Numbered from the stretch's first letter, positions 18,676 through 27,458 are shown. The stretch: 64,000 nt of DNA from Arenimonas soli (GCF_014643775.1 NZ_BMKC01000001.1:124001-188000); one strand, 5' to 3'. Notes: generated from the letters alone by a model not told the origin. Made by a program: numbers and translations.

Positions 18676-20279
18676 AGGTTCTGGTAGTTCGGCCCGGCGC
18701 CGCCTTCCGGCGTCACCCAGTTGATGATCTGGTACGGGTCCTTGATGTCGCAGGTCTTGCAGTGCACGCAGTTGGCCGCGTTGATCTGCAGGCGCTTGCC
18801 CTTGTCGTCCTCGACGATTTCATACACCCCGGCCGGGCAGAAGCGCTGGCAGGGGTTGCCGTATTCCTCGGCGCAGCGGCTGATGCAGACGTCGGGGTCG
18901 GTGATCTGCAGGTGTACCGGCTGGTCTTCGTCGTGTTCGGTGGCGGCGAAGTACACGCCGGCCAGGCGGTCGCGCGGGGCCAGGGTGCGATCCACGTAGT
19001 CACGCAGCGGTTTTTCGGCCTCGTCGAGCTTCTCCAGCGCGCTCCAGTCCGGGCGGCAGCGCCAGGTCCAGGGCGACAACCCGGCGGTGGCGGTTTCCCA
19101 GGCCGAATTGACCAGGCCGAACCACAGGCCCTTCTTGAAGCCGGGCTTGATGTTGCGGACCTTGCGCAGTTCGGCCATCACCGGCGAGGCGCGCAGCTTG
19201 GCGTCGAAGCCGGCGGCGGCCGGGGCGTCCTGGCCGGCCAGGTGTTCGGCCGCCAGCATGCCGCTGCGGATCGCCTGGTGGGTGCCCTTGACCTTGGGTA
19301 CGTTTAGCAGGCCCGCGGTGTCGCCGATGAGCAGCGCGCCGGGCATTTCGACCTTGGGCAGGGACTGCCAGCCGCCGGTGACGATGGCACGGGCGCCGGC
19401 GCTGAGGATTTCACCGCCCTCGAGCAGCGGCTTCACCTTCGGGTGGTGCTTGAACTGCTGGAAGGCTTCGTAGGGTTTGTACTCGGGGTCGCGGTAGTCG
19501 AGGCCCGACACGTAGCCGATGGCCACGCGGTCCTTGTCCAGGTGGTAGATGAAGCTGCCGCCATAGGTCTTGCTGTCGGCCGGCCAGCCGAAGCTGTGGA
19601 AGATCCTGCCCGGCTGCACCCGGCCGGCGGGCAGCTGCCAGAGTTCCTTGATGCCGATCGAATAGTTCTGCGGGTCCGATTCGGCATCGAGGCCGAACTT
19701 GCGGACCAGCTGCTTGGTCAGGTGGCCGCGCGCGCCTTCGGCCATCACCGTGACCCTGGCCCGGATATCGATGCCCTGGGTGTAGCCGGCCTTGTGCGAA
19801 CCGTCCTTGGCCACGCCCATGTCGCCGATGCGCACGCCGCACACGGCGCCGGCCTCGTCGAACAGGGTTTCGGCGGCGGCGAAGCCCGGGTAGATCTCGA
19901 CGCCCAGGGCTTCGGCCTGCGGTGCCAGCCAGGCGCACATCGCGCCCAGGGACACGATGAAATTGCCGTGGTTGGACAGGCCCGGGGGGATGACCGGGAA
20001 CTTGCTGCCGCCGGTCTTGGTGAGGTACCAGAACTCGTCGTCGGTGGCCGGCACGCAGACCGGCGGCGGGTTGTCGCGCCAGCCGGGCAGCAGGTCGTCG
20101 AGCGGGCCGGGTTCGATGACCGCGCCCGACAGGATGTGGGCGCCGATGGTCGAGGATTTTTCGATGACGCAGACAGACAGCTCGGGTTTGAGCTGCTTGA
20201 GCCGGATCGCGAACGACAGGCCGGCCGGGCCTGCGCCCACGGTCACCACGTCGTATTCCATCACGTCACGCTCACTCAT
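18672..20279 (-). CDS. electron transfer flavoprotein-ubiquinone oxidoreductase
   Basis: 535 residues from ATG 20279, with GGGAGA upstream. It is an inner-membrane-associated FAD/[4Fe-4S] enzyme that moves electrons from reduced ETF to ubiquinone. The FAD dinucleotide motif VVTVGAGPAGLSFAIRL is at the N-terminus, and SGAVIEPGPLDDLLPGW is the conserved ETF-QO stretch. The cluster ligands lie near the C-terminus: CPAGVYE (about residue 480) and CVHCKTCDIKDP (about 500). It completes the route begun by etfBA at 10.4-12.1 kb, although it is a separate operon followed by ATP-grasp and GT2 genes. Confidence 0.96.
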   Translation of the reverse strand: MSERDVMEYDVVTVGAGPAGLSFAIRLKQLKPELSVCVIEKSSTIGAHILSGAVIEPGPLDDLLPGWRDNPPPVCVPATDDEFWYLTKTGGSKFPVIPPGLSNHGNFIVSLGAMCAWLAPQAEALGVEIYPGFAAAETLFDEAGAVCGVRIGDMGVAKDGSHKAGYTQGIDIRARVTVMAEGARGHLTKQLVRKFGLDAESDPQNYSIGIKELWQLPAGRVQPGRIFHSFGWPADSKTYGGSFIYHLDKDRVAIGYVSGLDYRDPEYKPYEAFQQFKHHPKVKPLLEGGEILSAGARAIVTGGWQSLPKVEMPGALLIGDTAGLLNVPKVKGTHQAIRSGMLAAEHLAGQDAPAAAGFDAKLRASPVMAELRKVRNIKPGFKKGLWFGLVNSAWETATAGLSPWTWRCRPDWSALEKLDEAEKPLRDYVDRTLAPRDRLAGVYFAATEHDEDQPVHLQITDPDVCISRCAEEYGNPCQRFCPAGVYEIVEDDKGKRLQINAANCVHCKTCDIKDPYQIINWVTPEGGAGPNYQNL

Positions 20280-20381
20280 CCGGACAGTCTCCCTACGCTT
20301 GAGCCTGGATTGTCCCGGTTTGCCGACGGGCGGGCAATCAAGGACACTGCGGGGCCAGGCAAGCCACGGAAACATGCGCGC

Positions 20382-21728
20382 ATGACCGCCAGCCCCGACG
20401 ACCTGCGCCAGGCGCCGCTGTACCGCGTCCTGCACGCCCTGGCCCGCGGTGAAACCACCAGCGAGGCGCTCACCGGCGCCTGCCTGGCGGCGATCGCACG
20501 CGACGGCCATCTCAATGCCTGGACCTGGGTGGATTCGGCCGGGGCCATCGCCGCGGCCCGCGCCAGCGACGACCGCCGCGCCGAGGGCAAACCCCTGGGC
20601 CGCCTGGACGGCGTGCCGATCGCCATCACCGACGCCTTCGACATCGCCGGCATGCCCACCGGCCTGGGCCTGCCCGGGCATCCGGGCCTGGCCGCCGAAG
20701 ATGCCCAGGTGGTGCGCCGCCTGCGCGGCGCCGGCGCCGTGTTCCTGGGCAAGACCAATCTCGACGAAGCCGCCTTCGGCACCGTTGGCCGCAATCCGCA
20801 TTTCGGCGACGTGCGCAACCCGCGCCTGCCCGACCGCGCCGCCGGCGGCGCCTCGGGCGGGTCGGCGGCGGCGCTGGCCGCCGGCCACGCGGTGGTGGGC
20901 CTGGGCGTCGATACCCTGGGCGCCACCCGCATCCCGGCCGCGTTCTGCGGCCTGGTCGGGCACAAGCCGACCCTGGGCGAGCTGAGCGCCCGCGGCATGG
21001 CTTCGGCCCTGCGCCGCCTGGACTGCCCCGGCCTGATGACGCGGGCCGTGCAGGACGTGGGCCTGGTGCTGCCGGTGCTGGCCGGCTACGACGCCGGCGA
21101 CCCGCGTTCGCGCAAGCGCCGCGTGCCGCTGGCGCCGCCGGACTGGGTGCCGGGCGAACTCAAGGCCGGCGTGGTCACCGACCTGGCGGCAATGGGCGCC
21201 GACGCCACGGTGGTGGAAAACTTCAGCGCCCTGATGGCGCGGGTGGCGGCGGTGTTCGGCAGCGCACTGCCGGTGGCGCTGGAAGTGGCGCCGCTGGACG
21301 TGGCCGAAACCCGGCGCGCGGCCCTGCTGCTGATGGAAGCGGAAATCCTGGCCGCGCACGAATCGCGCCTGGGCGGGGCCTCCGACCGGCTCAAGGGCCT
21401 GCTCGGTTTTGCCCAGCGCAAGTCCGCCGCCGACGCGGCGCGCGCGCATCGGCGGCTCGACGGCCACGTGGTGAAGGTGCGCAAGCTGTTCGAACAGTTC
21501 GACGTGCTGCTGCTGCCCACCGTGTCGACGGTGCCGCCCGCCTGGGGCGCGGCCGAACCGGCGCACCTGGCCGACCTGACCGCCCTGGCCTCGCTAGCCG
21601 GCTGCCCCGCGCTCAGCCTGCCGCTGCCCGATGGCCTGGGCCTGCAGCTGGTCGGCGCACCGGGCAGCGACCTGCGCCTGCTCGAACTCGGCGGCGTACT
21701 GGCGTCCGTCGCGGACACCGGTGAATAA
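20382..21728 (+). CDS. amidase-signature fold protein lacking the catalytic triad (probable pseudoenzyme)
   Basis: 448 residues with the overall amidase-signature (AS) fold: VPIAITDAFDIAGMPTG, GKTNLDEAAFGTVGRNP, GGASGGSAAALAAG and RIPAAFCGLVGHKPT. Compared with GatA and FAAH, all three catalytic positions are replaced: the triad lysine is Thr83 (PIAITD for PIAVKD), the cis-serine is Ala157 (GGASGG for GGSSGG), and the nucleophile is Ala181 (LGATRIP for GGSIRQP). The rest of the fold, including the DTLG turn and PAAFCG, is kept and the frame is open, so it looks like a maintained non-catalytic protein rather than decay. It overlaps the alkB start by eight bases. Binding or scaffolding roles are speculation. 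Confidence 0.8.
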   Translation: MTASPDDLRQAPLYRVLHALARGETTSEALTGACLAAIARDGHLNAWTWVDSAGAIAAARASDDRRAEGKPLGRLDGVPIAITDAFDIAGMPTGLGLPGHPGLAAEDAQVVRRLRGAGAVFLGKTNLDEAAFGTVGRNPHFGDVRNPRLPDRAAGGASGGSAAALAAGHAVVGLGVDTLGATRIPAAFCGLVGHKPTLGELSARGMASALRRLDCPGLMTRAVQDVGLVLPVLAGYDAGDPRSRKRRVPLAPPDWVPGELKAGVVTDLAAMGADATVVENFSALMARVAAVFGSALPVALEVAPLDVAETRRAALLLMEAEILAAHESRLGGASDRLKGLLGFAQRKSAADAARAHRRLDGHVVKVRKLFEQFDVLLLPTVSTVPPAWGAAEPAHLADLTALASLAGCPALSLPLPDGLGLQLVGAPGSDLRLLELGGVLASVADTGE

Positions 21729-22311
21729 CAGCGCAGGCGCGATTCCTGAAGCGACGCTTTTCCCCGATTGGCTGCAGGCCGACGAGGCCGATGCCTTGCT
21801 GGCCGCGCTGCTGGCGCAGGTGCCGTGGGAGGTGCACCGGATCCGGATGTTCGGGCGTTGGGTGGATTCGCCGCGGCTGAGCTGCTGGATCGGCGACCCG
21901 GGCACGGGCTACGTGTATTCGGGGGCCCGCTTCGAACCACGGCCCTGGCCGCCGGCGCTGCAGGCGCTGCGGGCGCGCATTGATGCCGCGGCCGGCGTGG
22001 CGATGAACAGCGTGCTGGCCAATCTCTACCGCGACGGCCGCGACGCCATGGGCTGGCACAGCGACGACGAACCCGAGCTCGGCCCGCGCCCCGTCATTGC
22101 TTCGCTCAGCCTGGGCGGCACCCGGCGCTTTGTCTTCAAGCACCGGCGCGAGCCTGCGCGCAAGTTCGAACGGCTGCTCGAACACGGCAGCCTGCTGCTG
22201 ATGACGGGGGACACCCAGGCCGACTGGAAACACGCCCTGCCGCGCACCGCGCGACCGGTGCCGGCGCGTGTGAACCTTACTTTCCGGCGGATTCTTCCGC
22301 GGACTCGCTAA
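21721..22311 (+). CDS. alkB: AlkB-type 2-oxoglutarate/Fe(II) dioxygenase
   Basis: 196 residues from GTG 21721, overlapping the upstream stop. Family members demethylate 1-methyladenine and 3-methylcytosine in DNA or RNA oxidatively. The iron ligands are visible as WHSDDE (His113, Asp115) and the distal His171 in KHALPRTARPVPARVNLTFR, which also supplies the 2-oxoglutarate-binding arginines. NSVLANLYRDGRDAMGWHSD is close to human ALKBH2/3 and to short bacterial AlkB proteins, more than to E. coli AlkB. The 3' end overlaps the convergent lipoprotein gene by 35 bases. Confidence 0.9.
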   Translation: MNNSAGAIPEATLFPDWLQADEADALLAALLAQVPWEVHRIRMFGRWVDSPRLSCWIGDPGTGYVYSGARFEPRPWPPALQALRARIDAAAGVAMNSVLANLYRDGRDAMGWHSDDEPELGPRPVIASLSLGGTRRFVFKHRREPARKFERLLEHGSLLLMTGDTQADWKHALPRTARPVPARVNLTFRRILPRTR

Positions 22312-22918
22312 ACGACTTCTGGCCTTCCACCAGCGACCAGCCGACGATGTCGGCGCCGATGCCCGACAGGGCTTCACCAAAGGCCGCGACCACCGGTTCG
22401 ATGTCGGCACCGCTGGGCGCGACTTCGGTGCGGAAACGGCGGGCCGCGACCAGGCCGCCGCTGCCGCGGTGTTTCACCAGGCGGGCCTGGATCTCGATGA
22501 CGACTTTGGGCGCGCCAGCTTCGTAAATCGTTTCGAAGGCGCGCAGGTCGGTGTACAGCCCGAAGTCGCCGCGGCCGGCACCCCAGCTGCTGACCGCCTG
22601 GATCTTGCCGGAGTCCTCGAAGGCCTCGACCAGCGCCAGCTGCACCAGCTCGGGCGCCGTGTCGGCCCAGCGCGCGCCCTTGTAGGTTTGCAGGCGGTCC
22701 GGCGTCGGCCGCACGGCGATGCGCTGGGAATCGAGCAGGGCATGCGTGTCGGGGGCGCCCACAGTCAGCTGCCAATCCACGGTCGGCCAGGCCGGGTCGG
22801 CGTGGATGCCGGTCTGCGGCGAATAAATGCTGACTTCGGTCTTGGGCCCGCCGATCGCGGCGCAGCCGGCCAACAGGACCAGTGCGGCAAGCGGGGCGAA
22901 ACGCAGGGAACGGGTCAT
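22277..22918 (-). CDS. ABC-type transport auxiliary lipoprotein (PqiC-like)
   Basis: 213 residues. The signal sequence ends in a lipobox, LVLLAGCAA, with Cys19 as the lipidated residue. The mature part has the pattern of the PqiC/YmbA-type auxiliary family: SQRIAVRPTPDRLQTYKGARW near 65-85, then AFEDSGKI and a C-terminal helix ending EALSGIGADIVGWSL. In Pqi and related MCE systems this lipoprotein sits under the outer membrane and caps the MCE protein. Its ATG overlaps the mlaD stop (ATGA). It takes the place that mlaC/mlaB hold in E. coli. Confidence 0.85.
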   Translation of the reverse strand: MTRSLRFAPLAALVLLAGCAAIGGPKTEVSIYSPQTGIHADPAWPTVDWQLTVGAPDTHALLDSQRIAVRPTPDRLQTYKGARWADTAPELVQLALVEAFEDSGKIQAVSSWGAGRGDFGLYTDLRAFETIYEAGAPKVVIEIQARLVKHRGSGGLVAARRFRTEVAPSGADIEPVVAAFGEALSGIGADIVGWSLVEGQKSFSESAEESAGK

Positions 22919-23841
22919 GGTTCGAACTCCTCGGGTTCTTCGCGGCCCAGCAGGTAGCCGGCCGGATTGTTCTCGAGCTTGTTGGCGAGAGCGTCGATTT
23001 CGCGGATCAGGCCGCGCAGCTGGCGCATGGTCGGCCCCACCTGGCCCAGGCCGTCCTGGCTGAACTCGGCCCAGGAGTCGCGGTTCTCGTTGAGGATGCC
23101 ATTGGCGTTCTTGCTGGCCGATTCAAGCTGGCTGAGCGTGGAATCGAGCTTCTCGACCAGGGCCGGCAGTTCCTGCACCAGGCCCTTGTCGAGGTTGTTG
23201 ATGGTGCGGTCGGCGCTGGCCAGGGTGGCGTCGAGCTTTTCGCTGGCGGCGCGGGCGTTCTGGATGAGCGCCGAGATTTCCTCGCGCTCGGCGGCGATCG
23301 ATCCGGTGACCTGGTCGAGCTGGTCCAGGGTGCGGGTGATGCGTTCGACGTTGGCGTCGCTGAGCAGGCGGTTGATGCGTTCGACGATCTCGTTGGCGGT
23401 GGCGGCGATGTTCTGCAGGGCCGAAGGTTCGGTCTGGATCACCGGTACGTCGTTGCCCCTGCTGCCGCCCTCGAGCCGTGGCGCGCCGGGGCTGCCGCCG
23501 CTGAGCTGGATGACCGCCACGCCGGTCAGGCCGGTCATGGTGAGCTTGGCCCGGGTGTCGGTGCGCACCGGGGTGTCGGCCGACAGGCGCACCCGGGCGA
23601 CCACCTTGCGCGGGTCGTCCCGCATCAGCGACAGCTCGCGGACCTCGCCGACGCTGATGCCCGAGTACAGCACCTGGCTGCCGGTGCTCAGGCCGGTGAC
23701 GGCCTCCTGGAAGACGACGTCGTATTCGGCATAGGACTTTTCGGTCGTGTACTTGGCCATCCACAGCGCGAACAGCACCGCGAACAGGCACACGCCGAGC
23801 GTGAAGGCGCCGATGAGTACGTGGTTGGCGCGGGTTTCCAT
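22915..23841 (-). CDS. mlaD: MlaD-type MCE domain substrate-binding protein
   Basis: 308 residues from ATG 23841. One N-terminal transmembrane helix (VLIGAFTLGVCLFAVLFALW, about 8-28) is followed by a single MCE domain (about 38-120; GLSTGSQVLYSGISVGEV, then LTMTGLTGVAVIQLSGG). A long C-terminal helical region (about 150-295) carries Leu/Asn/Asp heptads suited to an extended coiled coil. In Mla-like systems it forms a hexamer that carries phospholipid across the periplasm. It is longer than E. coli MlaD (183 residues), in line with a needle-like extension that could meet the lipoprotein partner directly. Confidence 0.9.
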   Translation of the reverse strand: METRANHVLIGAFTLGVCLFAVLFALWMAKYTTEKSYAEYDVVFQEAVTGLSTGSQVLYSGISVGEVRELSLMRDDPRKVVARVRLSADTPVRTDTRAKLTMTGLTGVAVIQLSGGSPGAPRLEGGSRGNDVPVIQTEPSALQNIAATANEIVERINRLLSDANVERITRTLDQLDQVTGSIAAEREEISALIQNARAASEKLDATLASADRTINNLDKGLVQELPALVEKLDSTLSQLESASKNANGILNENRDSWAEFSQDGLGQVGPTMRQLRGLIREIDALANKLENNPAGYLLGREEPEEFEP

Positions 23842-23842
23842 C

Positions 23843-24643
23843 TCAAGCCTCCTTGGCCAGGGCGGCCTGCGCAGCGCGTCCGCGCGGGCCGTGGAAATAT
23901 TCCTGCACCCACGGGTGGTCGAATTTTTCGACCTCGGCCAGTGGGGCATTCACCAGGACACGCTTGTCGGCCAGCACGGCGACGCGGTCGCAGATGGCAT
24001 ACAGGGTGTCGAGGTCGTGGGTGATGAGGAAGACGGTAAGACCCAGCGCGCGCTGCAGGGTCTTGATGAGTTCGTCGAAGGCCGCGGCGCCGATCGGGTC
24101 GAGGCCGGCCGTGGGTTCGTCCAGGAACAGCAGCGCCGGGTCCAGCGCCAGGGCGCGGGCCAGGGCCGCGCGCTTGCGCATGCCGCCGGAAAGCTGGGAC
24201 GGCAGCTTGGCGCCGGCGTCCTCGCCCAGGCCGGACATGCGGATCTTGAGCATGGCCAGGTCGTGGATCATGTCCTCGGGCAGCTCGGAGTAGTGTTCCT
24301 TCAGCGGCACCGAGACGTTTTCGGCCACCGACAGCGACGAGAACAACGCGCCGTTCTGGTAGAGCACGCCGGTGTTGCGTTCGATCAGGCCCGACTCGCG
24401 GGCCCGGTCGGACAGCGCGTCCACGCCCAGCACTTCGATCTCGCCGGCCTGCGGCGGCCGCAGGCCCAGGATCGCGCGCATCAGCACCGACTTGCCGGTG
24501 CCCGAACCGCCGACCACGCCGATGATCTCGCCGCGTTCGACGTCCAGGTCGAGGTTCTCGTGCACGACCTGTTCGCCAAAGCTGTTGCGCAGGCCGCGCA
24601 CGCGGATGGCCGGGGTGGACGGTTCGAGGATTTGCCCGGTCAC
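23843..24643 (-). CDS. mlaF: MlaF-type ABC transporter ATPase
   Basis: 266 residues from GTG 24643, overlapping the permease stop (GTGA). All ABC ATPase motifs are present: Walker A GVVGGSGTGKSVLM, the Q-loop in NTGVLYQNGALFSSLSV (an Mla-type hallmark), signature LSGGMRKRAALARAL, Walker B LLFLDEPTAGLDPI and switch His in FLITHDLDTLY. It powers lipid movement by the MlaE permease at the inner membrane. Only two bases separate its stop from the mlaD ATG. Confidence 0.94.
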   Translation of the reverse strand: MTGQILEPSTPAIRVRGLRNSFGEQVVHENLDLDVERGEIIGVVGGSGTGKSVLMRAILGLRPPQAGEIEVLGVDALSDRARESGLIERNTGVLYQNGALFSSLSVAENVSVPLKEHYSELPEDMIHDLAMLKIRMSGLGEDAGAKLPSQLSGGMRKRAALARALALDPALLFLDEPTAGLDPIGAAAFDELIKTLQRALGLTVFLITHDLDTLYAICDRVAVLADKRVLVNAPLAEVEKFDHPWVQEYFHGPRGRAAQAALAKEA

Positions 24644-25749
24644 CAGTTCATCTCCATGAAGAACATGGCGGCGAAGGCATCGAGCAGGATCACCAGCGAA
24701 ATCGTCTGCACCACGGAGGACGTGGTTCGTTCACCCACCGATTCGGCCGTGCCCTGGACCTGGAAACCTTCCAGGCAGCCGATCAGCGCGATGATCATCG
24801 CAAACAGCGGGGCCTTGGCGACGCCCACCCAGAAGTGGCGCATTTCCATGGTGTCCTGCAGGCGCTGCATGAACATGTCCGGGCTCATGCCCAGGCTGGC
24901 CACGCTGACGGCCATGCCGCCGGCCATGCCCGAGATCATCGCCAGGAAGGTCAGCAGCGGCAGCATCACCAGCAGCGCGGTCAGCCGGGGCAGCACCAGC
25001 AATTCGATCGGGTCCAGGCCCAGGGTGCGGATGGCGTCGATTTCCTCGCCGCTCTGCATGGCGCCTATTTGCGCGGTGAAGGCGCTGGCGGTGCGGCCGG
25101 CCAGCAGGATGGCGGTCAGCAGCACGCCGAACTCGCGCAGGAAGGCGATGCCGACCAGTTCGACCACGAAGATCTCGGCGCCGAAGTCGCGCAGCACCGT
25201 GGCGCCCAGGAAGGCGATGACCGCGCCGACCATGAAGCTGAGCAACAGCACCAGGGGCACGGCGTCGAGGCCGACCTGCTCCATGTGGTGCACGGTGGAG
25301 GTGAGCCGGAAACGGGCCGGGCGCAGGATCACGCCCAGGCCGGTCTTGAGGGTCAGGCCCAGGAAACCCACCAGGGCCAGCACTTCGCGCGTGTAGTCAT
25401 CGACCGCGAAACCCATGCGCGCCAGCATCTGCTGGATGCCGTAGTCCTTGCGCTGGACCCGCGGCGGGTTTTCGCAGATGGACCGCACGGTTTCGGTCAG
25501 CGGCTGGTGCATCGGCTTGACCTCGACCGTGGCCAGGCCCAGGCCCACCTTCACGGCGTAGCGCGAGAGCATCATCGCGCCGGCCGAATCCATGCTGCCG
25601 ATGTCGCGGCCGTCGATGTCCTCGGCCGATTCGGGCGCCTTTTCGATCAGCGCAAGCATTTCCCCGGCATGCGCCAGGGTCCAGTCGCCACGGGCGATCA
25701 GGATGCCTGGATGGCGTTCGCTGGTTTCAATGCGGGGACCTTGGCTCAT
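24640..25749 (-). CDS. mlaE: MlaE-type permease with fused N-terminal STAS-like domain
   Basis: 369 residues from ATG 25749, about 110 more than E. coli MlaE. Residues 1-90 resemble a STAS/MlaB domain (ILIARGDWTLAHAGEML...IDGRDIGSMDSAGAMMLSRY). Residues 115-369 are the permease with about five helices and the conserved MlaE segment FVVELVGIAFLREFGVLLTAILLAGRTASAF, shown here only to mark that region by its first and last residues, plus GSMQSGEEIDAIRTLG-like QSGEEIDAIRTLG. The fusion explains the lack of a separate mlaB. A TATCCT -10-like hexamer (25785-25780, minus) lies 30 bases before this ATG, which argues against the upstream ATG at 25800. Confidence 0.88.
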   Translation of the reverse strand: MSQGPRIETSERHPGILIARGDWTLAHAGEMLALIEKAPESAEDIDGRDIGSMDSAGAMMLSRYAVKVGLGLATVEVKPMHQPLTETVRSICENPPRVQRKDYGIQQMLARMGFAVDDYTREVLALVGFLGLTLKTGLGVILRPARFRLTSTVHHMEQVGLDAVPLVLLLSFMVGAVIAFLGATVLRDFGAEIFVVELVGIAFLREFGVLLTAILLAGRTASAFTAQIGAMQSGEEIDAIRTLGLDPIELLVLPRLTALLVMLPLLTFLAMISGMAGGMAVSVASLGMSPDMFMQRLQDTMEMRHFWVGVAKAPLFAMIIALIGCLEGFQVQGTAESVGERTTSSVVQTISLVILLDAFAAMFFMEMNW

Positions 25750-25811
25750 CAACTCGTGCGGGGGCGCGGGGAGGGTCTCAGGATAGCCGAAACATGCCAT
25801 GCTTCCCCGCC

Positions 25812-27071
25812 ATGAACGCCCCGGTCCTCACCAGCCAGGCCCAGTACGAGGCCCAGGCCGATTTCGTGGCCGAACTGGCCATGCGCCTGCACGTCTACGG
25901 CACCACCGCCCAGCGACTGGAAGCGGCCGTCGAGGGCGTGGCCAACCGGCTGGGCCTGGACCTGGAAATCTGGTCCAACCCCACCGGCATGATCCTGAGT
26001 TTCGCCGACCCGGTGCGCGGCCAGCAGAACGGCATCACCCGGGTCATCCGGCTCGATCCGGGCGAACAGAACCTGGCCAAGCTGGCGGCCACCGACGCGA
26101 TCACCGAAGGCGTACTGGCCGGCCGCCACGACCTGGCCGCGGGCGTCGCCGCGCTGCGGGCGCTGGACCGCCCCGAGCCCGCCGGCGCCCGGGTGCTGGC
26201 GGCCCTTAGCTTCGGCCTGTCCGCCGGCGCCGTGGCGGCCCTGCTGGGCGCGGCGTTGCCGGGCGTGTTGACGGCCGGCGCGATCGGGCTGGTGATGGGC
26301 GCCCTTGCGGTGCTGGCCAAGGACCGCCCGCGCCTGAACGAGGCCATGGAGGCCATCGCGGCGCTGGTGGCGACCCTGCTGGCGGCGGTGGTGGCCACCT
26401 TCATCGAGCCGATCGCCTTCAAGACGGTCATCGTCGCCTCGCTGATCGTGCTGATGCCCGGCCTGATGCTGACCAACGCCGTCAGCGAACTGTCGGCCCA
26501 GCACCTGGTGTCGGGCACGGCGCGTTTCGCCGGCGCGCTGATGATCCTGCTCAAACTGACCTTCGGCACCGTGGCCGGCATGCAGATCGTCCAGGTGCTG
26601 GGCTGGCTGCCGCAGGACGCCCTGCCGGTGCCGCTCTCGGCCGCGGGCGAACTGGCCTCGCTGGCGGTGGCGGCCTTTGCTTTCGCCGTGTTGTTCCAGG
26701 CGGCCCGGCGCGACTACCTGCTGGTGATGGCCTCGGTGTTCCTGGGTTACGGCCTGACCCGCCTGGGCGGCGAGGTGCTGGGCCTGGCTTCGGAGAACTT
26801 CGCCGGCGGGGTGTTTTTCGCCGGCATGGGCGTGGCCGCCATCAGCAATGCCTACGGCCGCTGGCGCAACCGGCCCGGCGCCCTGATCCGGGTGCCGGGC
26901 ATCATCCTGCTGGTGCCGGGCAGCATGGGTTTCCGCAGCCTGAACTTCGTCATGGAACGCGACGTGTTCCTGGGCCTGGATACCACCTTCGCGGTGCTTT
27001 CGGCGCTGGTCGCGCTGGTCGCCGGGTTGTTGTTCGGCAACCTGCTGGTGCCGTCGCGGCGGAATATCTGA
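25812..27071 (+). CDS. ThrE-family threonine/serine exporter
   Basis: 419 residues from ATG 25812. The N-terminal half (about 20-250) matches the ThrE domain: FVAELAMRLHVYGTTAQRLE, a soluble part, then helices from about residue 135. The C-terminal half (about 270-415) matches the ThrE_2 domain with four to five helices. In total roughly ten transmembrane segments are visible. LVPGSMGFRSLNFVM is a conserved family stretch. It should export small neutral amino acids from the cytoplasm. It diverges from mlaE across a 62-bp gap; six bases after its stop the convergent H-NS-like gene ends. Confidence 0.85.
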   Translation: MNAPVLTSQAQYEAQADFVAELAMRLHVYGTTAQRLEAAVEGVANRLGLDLEIWSNPTGMILSFADPVRGQQNGITRVIRLDPGEQNLAKLAATDAITEGVLAGRHDLAAGVAALRALDRPEPAGARVLAALSFGLSAGAVAALLGAALPGVLTAGAIGLVMGALAVLAKDRPRLNEAMEAIAALVATLLAAVVATFIEPIAFKTVIVASLIVLMPGLMLTNAVSELSAQHLVSGTARFAGALMILLKLTFGTVAGMQIVQVLGWLPQDALPVPLSAAGELASLAVAAFAFAVLFQAARRDYLLVMASVFLGYGLTRLGGEVLGLASENFAGGVFFAGMGVAAISNAYGRWRNRPGALIRVPGIILLVPGSMGFRSLNFVMERDVFLGLDTTFAVLSALVALVAGLLFGNLLVPSRRNI

Positions 27072-27077
27072 ACCCGG

Positions 27078-27458
27078 TCAGCCCTTGATCGCGAAGTCTT
27101 CGAGTTTCTTGCCGCGGGCCAGTTCGGCCGACAGCCACTTGGGCGGCATGCCGCGGCCGGCCCAGGTCTGGGATTCATCGGCGGGGTTGCGGTACTTCGG
27201 CGGGACCTTGGTGCCCTTGGCGCTGGACTTGCGGCTGCCGGCCGACTTCTTGGCGGCGGTGCCGGCCTTTTCGCGGACCTGGCGGCCGGTGCCGAAGACT
27301 TCGTCGACGGTGTAACCCTCGGCCTTGGCGAGGGAAATGAGCTTCTTGCGCACCGACGCCACCGGCTTGCGCTTGGCGAGGGTTTTCTTGCGCTTGTTGG
27401 CCTTGGCGATCAGGGCCTGGAGTTCCTTGGCCGAAAGACCTTCGAGATTGATGCTCAT
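27078..27458 (-). CDS. H-NS-like nucleoid protein
   Basis: 126 residues from ATG 27458 with GGAAACC upstream. The short N-terminal part has a predicted helix (GLSAKELQALIAKANKRKKTLAKR). A Lys/Ala/Ser-rich linker (about 58-85) and the H-NS C-terminal DNA-binding domain follow: YRNPADESQTWAGRGMPPKW, with the WxGRGxxPxW core, then LARGKKLEDFAI. Proteins of this type silence AT-rich, often acquired, DNA and influence virulence genes in Xanthomonads. The N-terminal oligomerisation region is shorter than in enteric H-NS. Confidence 0.88.
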   Translation of the reverse strand: MSINLEGLSAKELQALIAKANKRKKTLAKRKPVASVRKKLISLAKAEGYTVDEVFGTGRQVREKAGTAAKKSAGSRKSSAKGTKVPPKYRNPADESQTWAGRGMPPKWLSAELARGKKLEDFAIKG

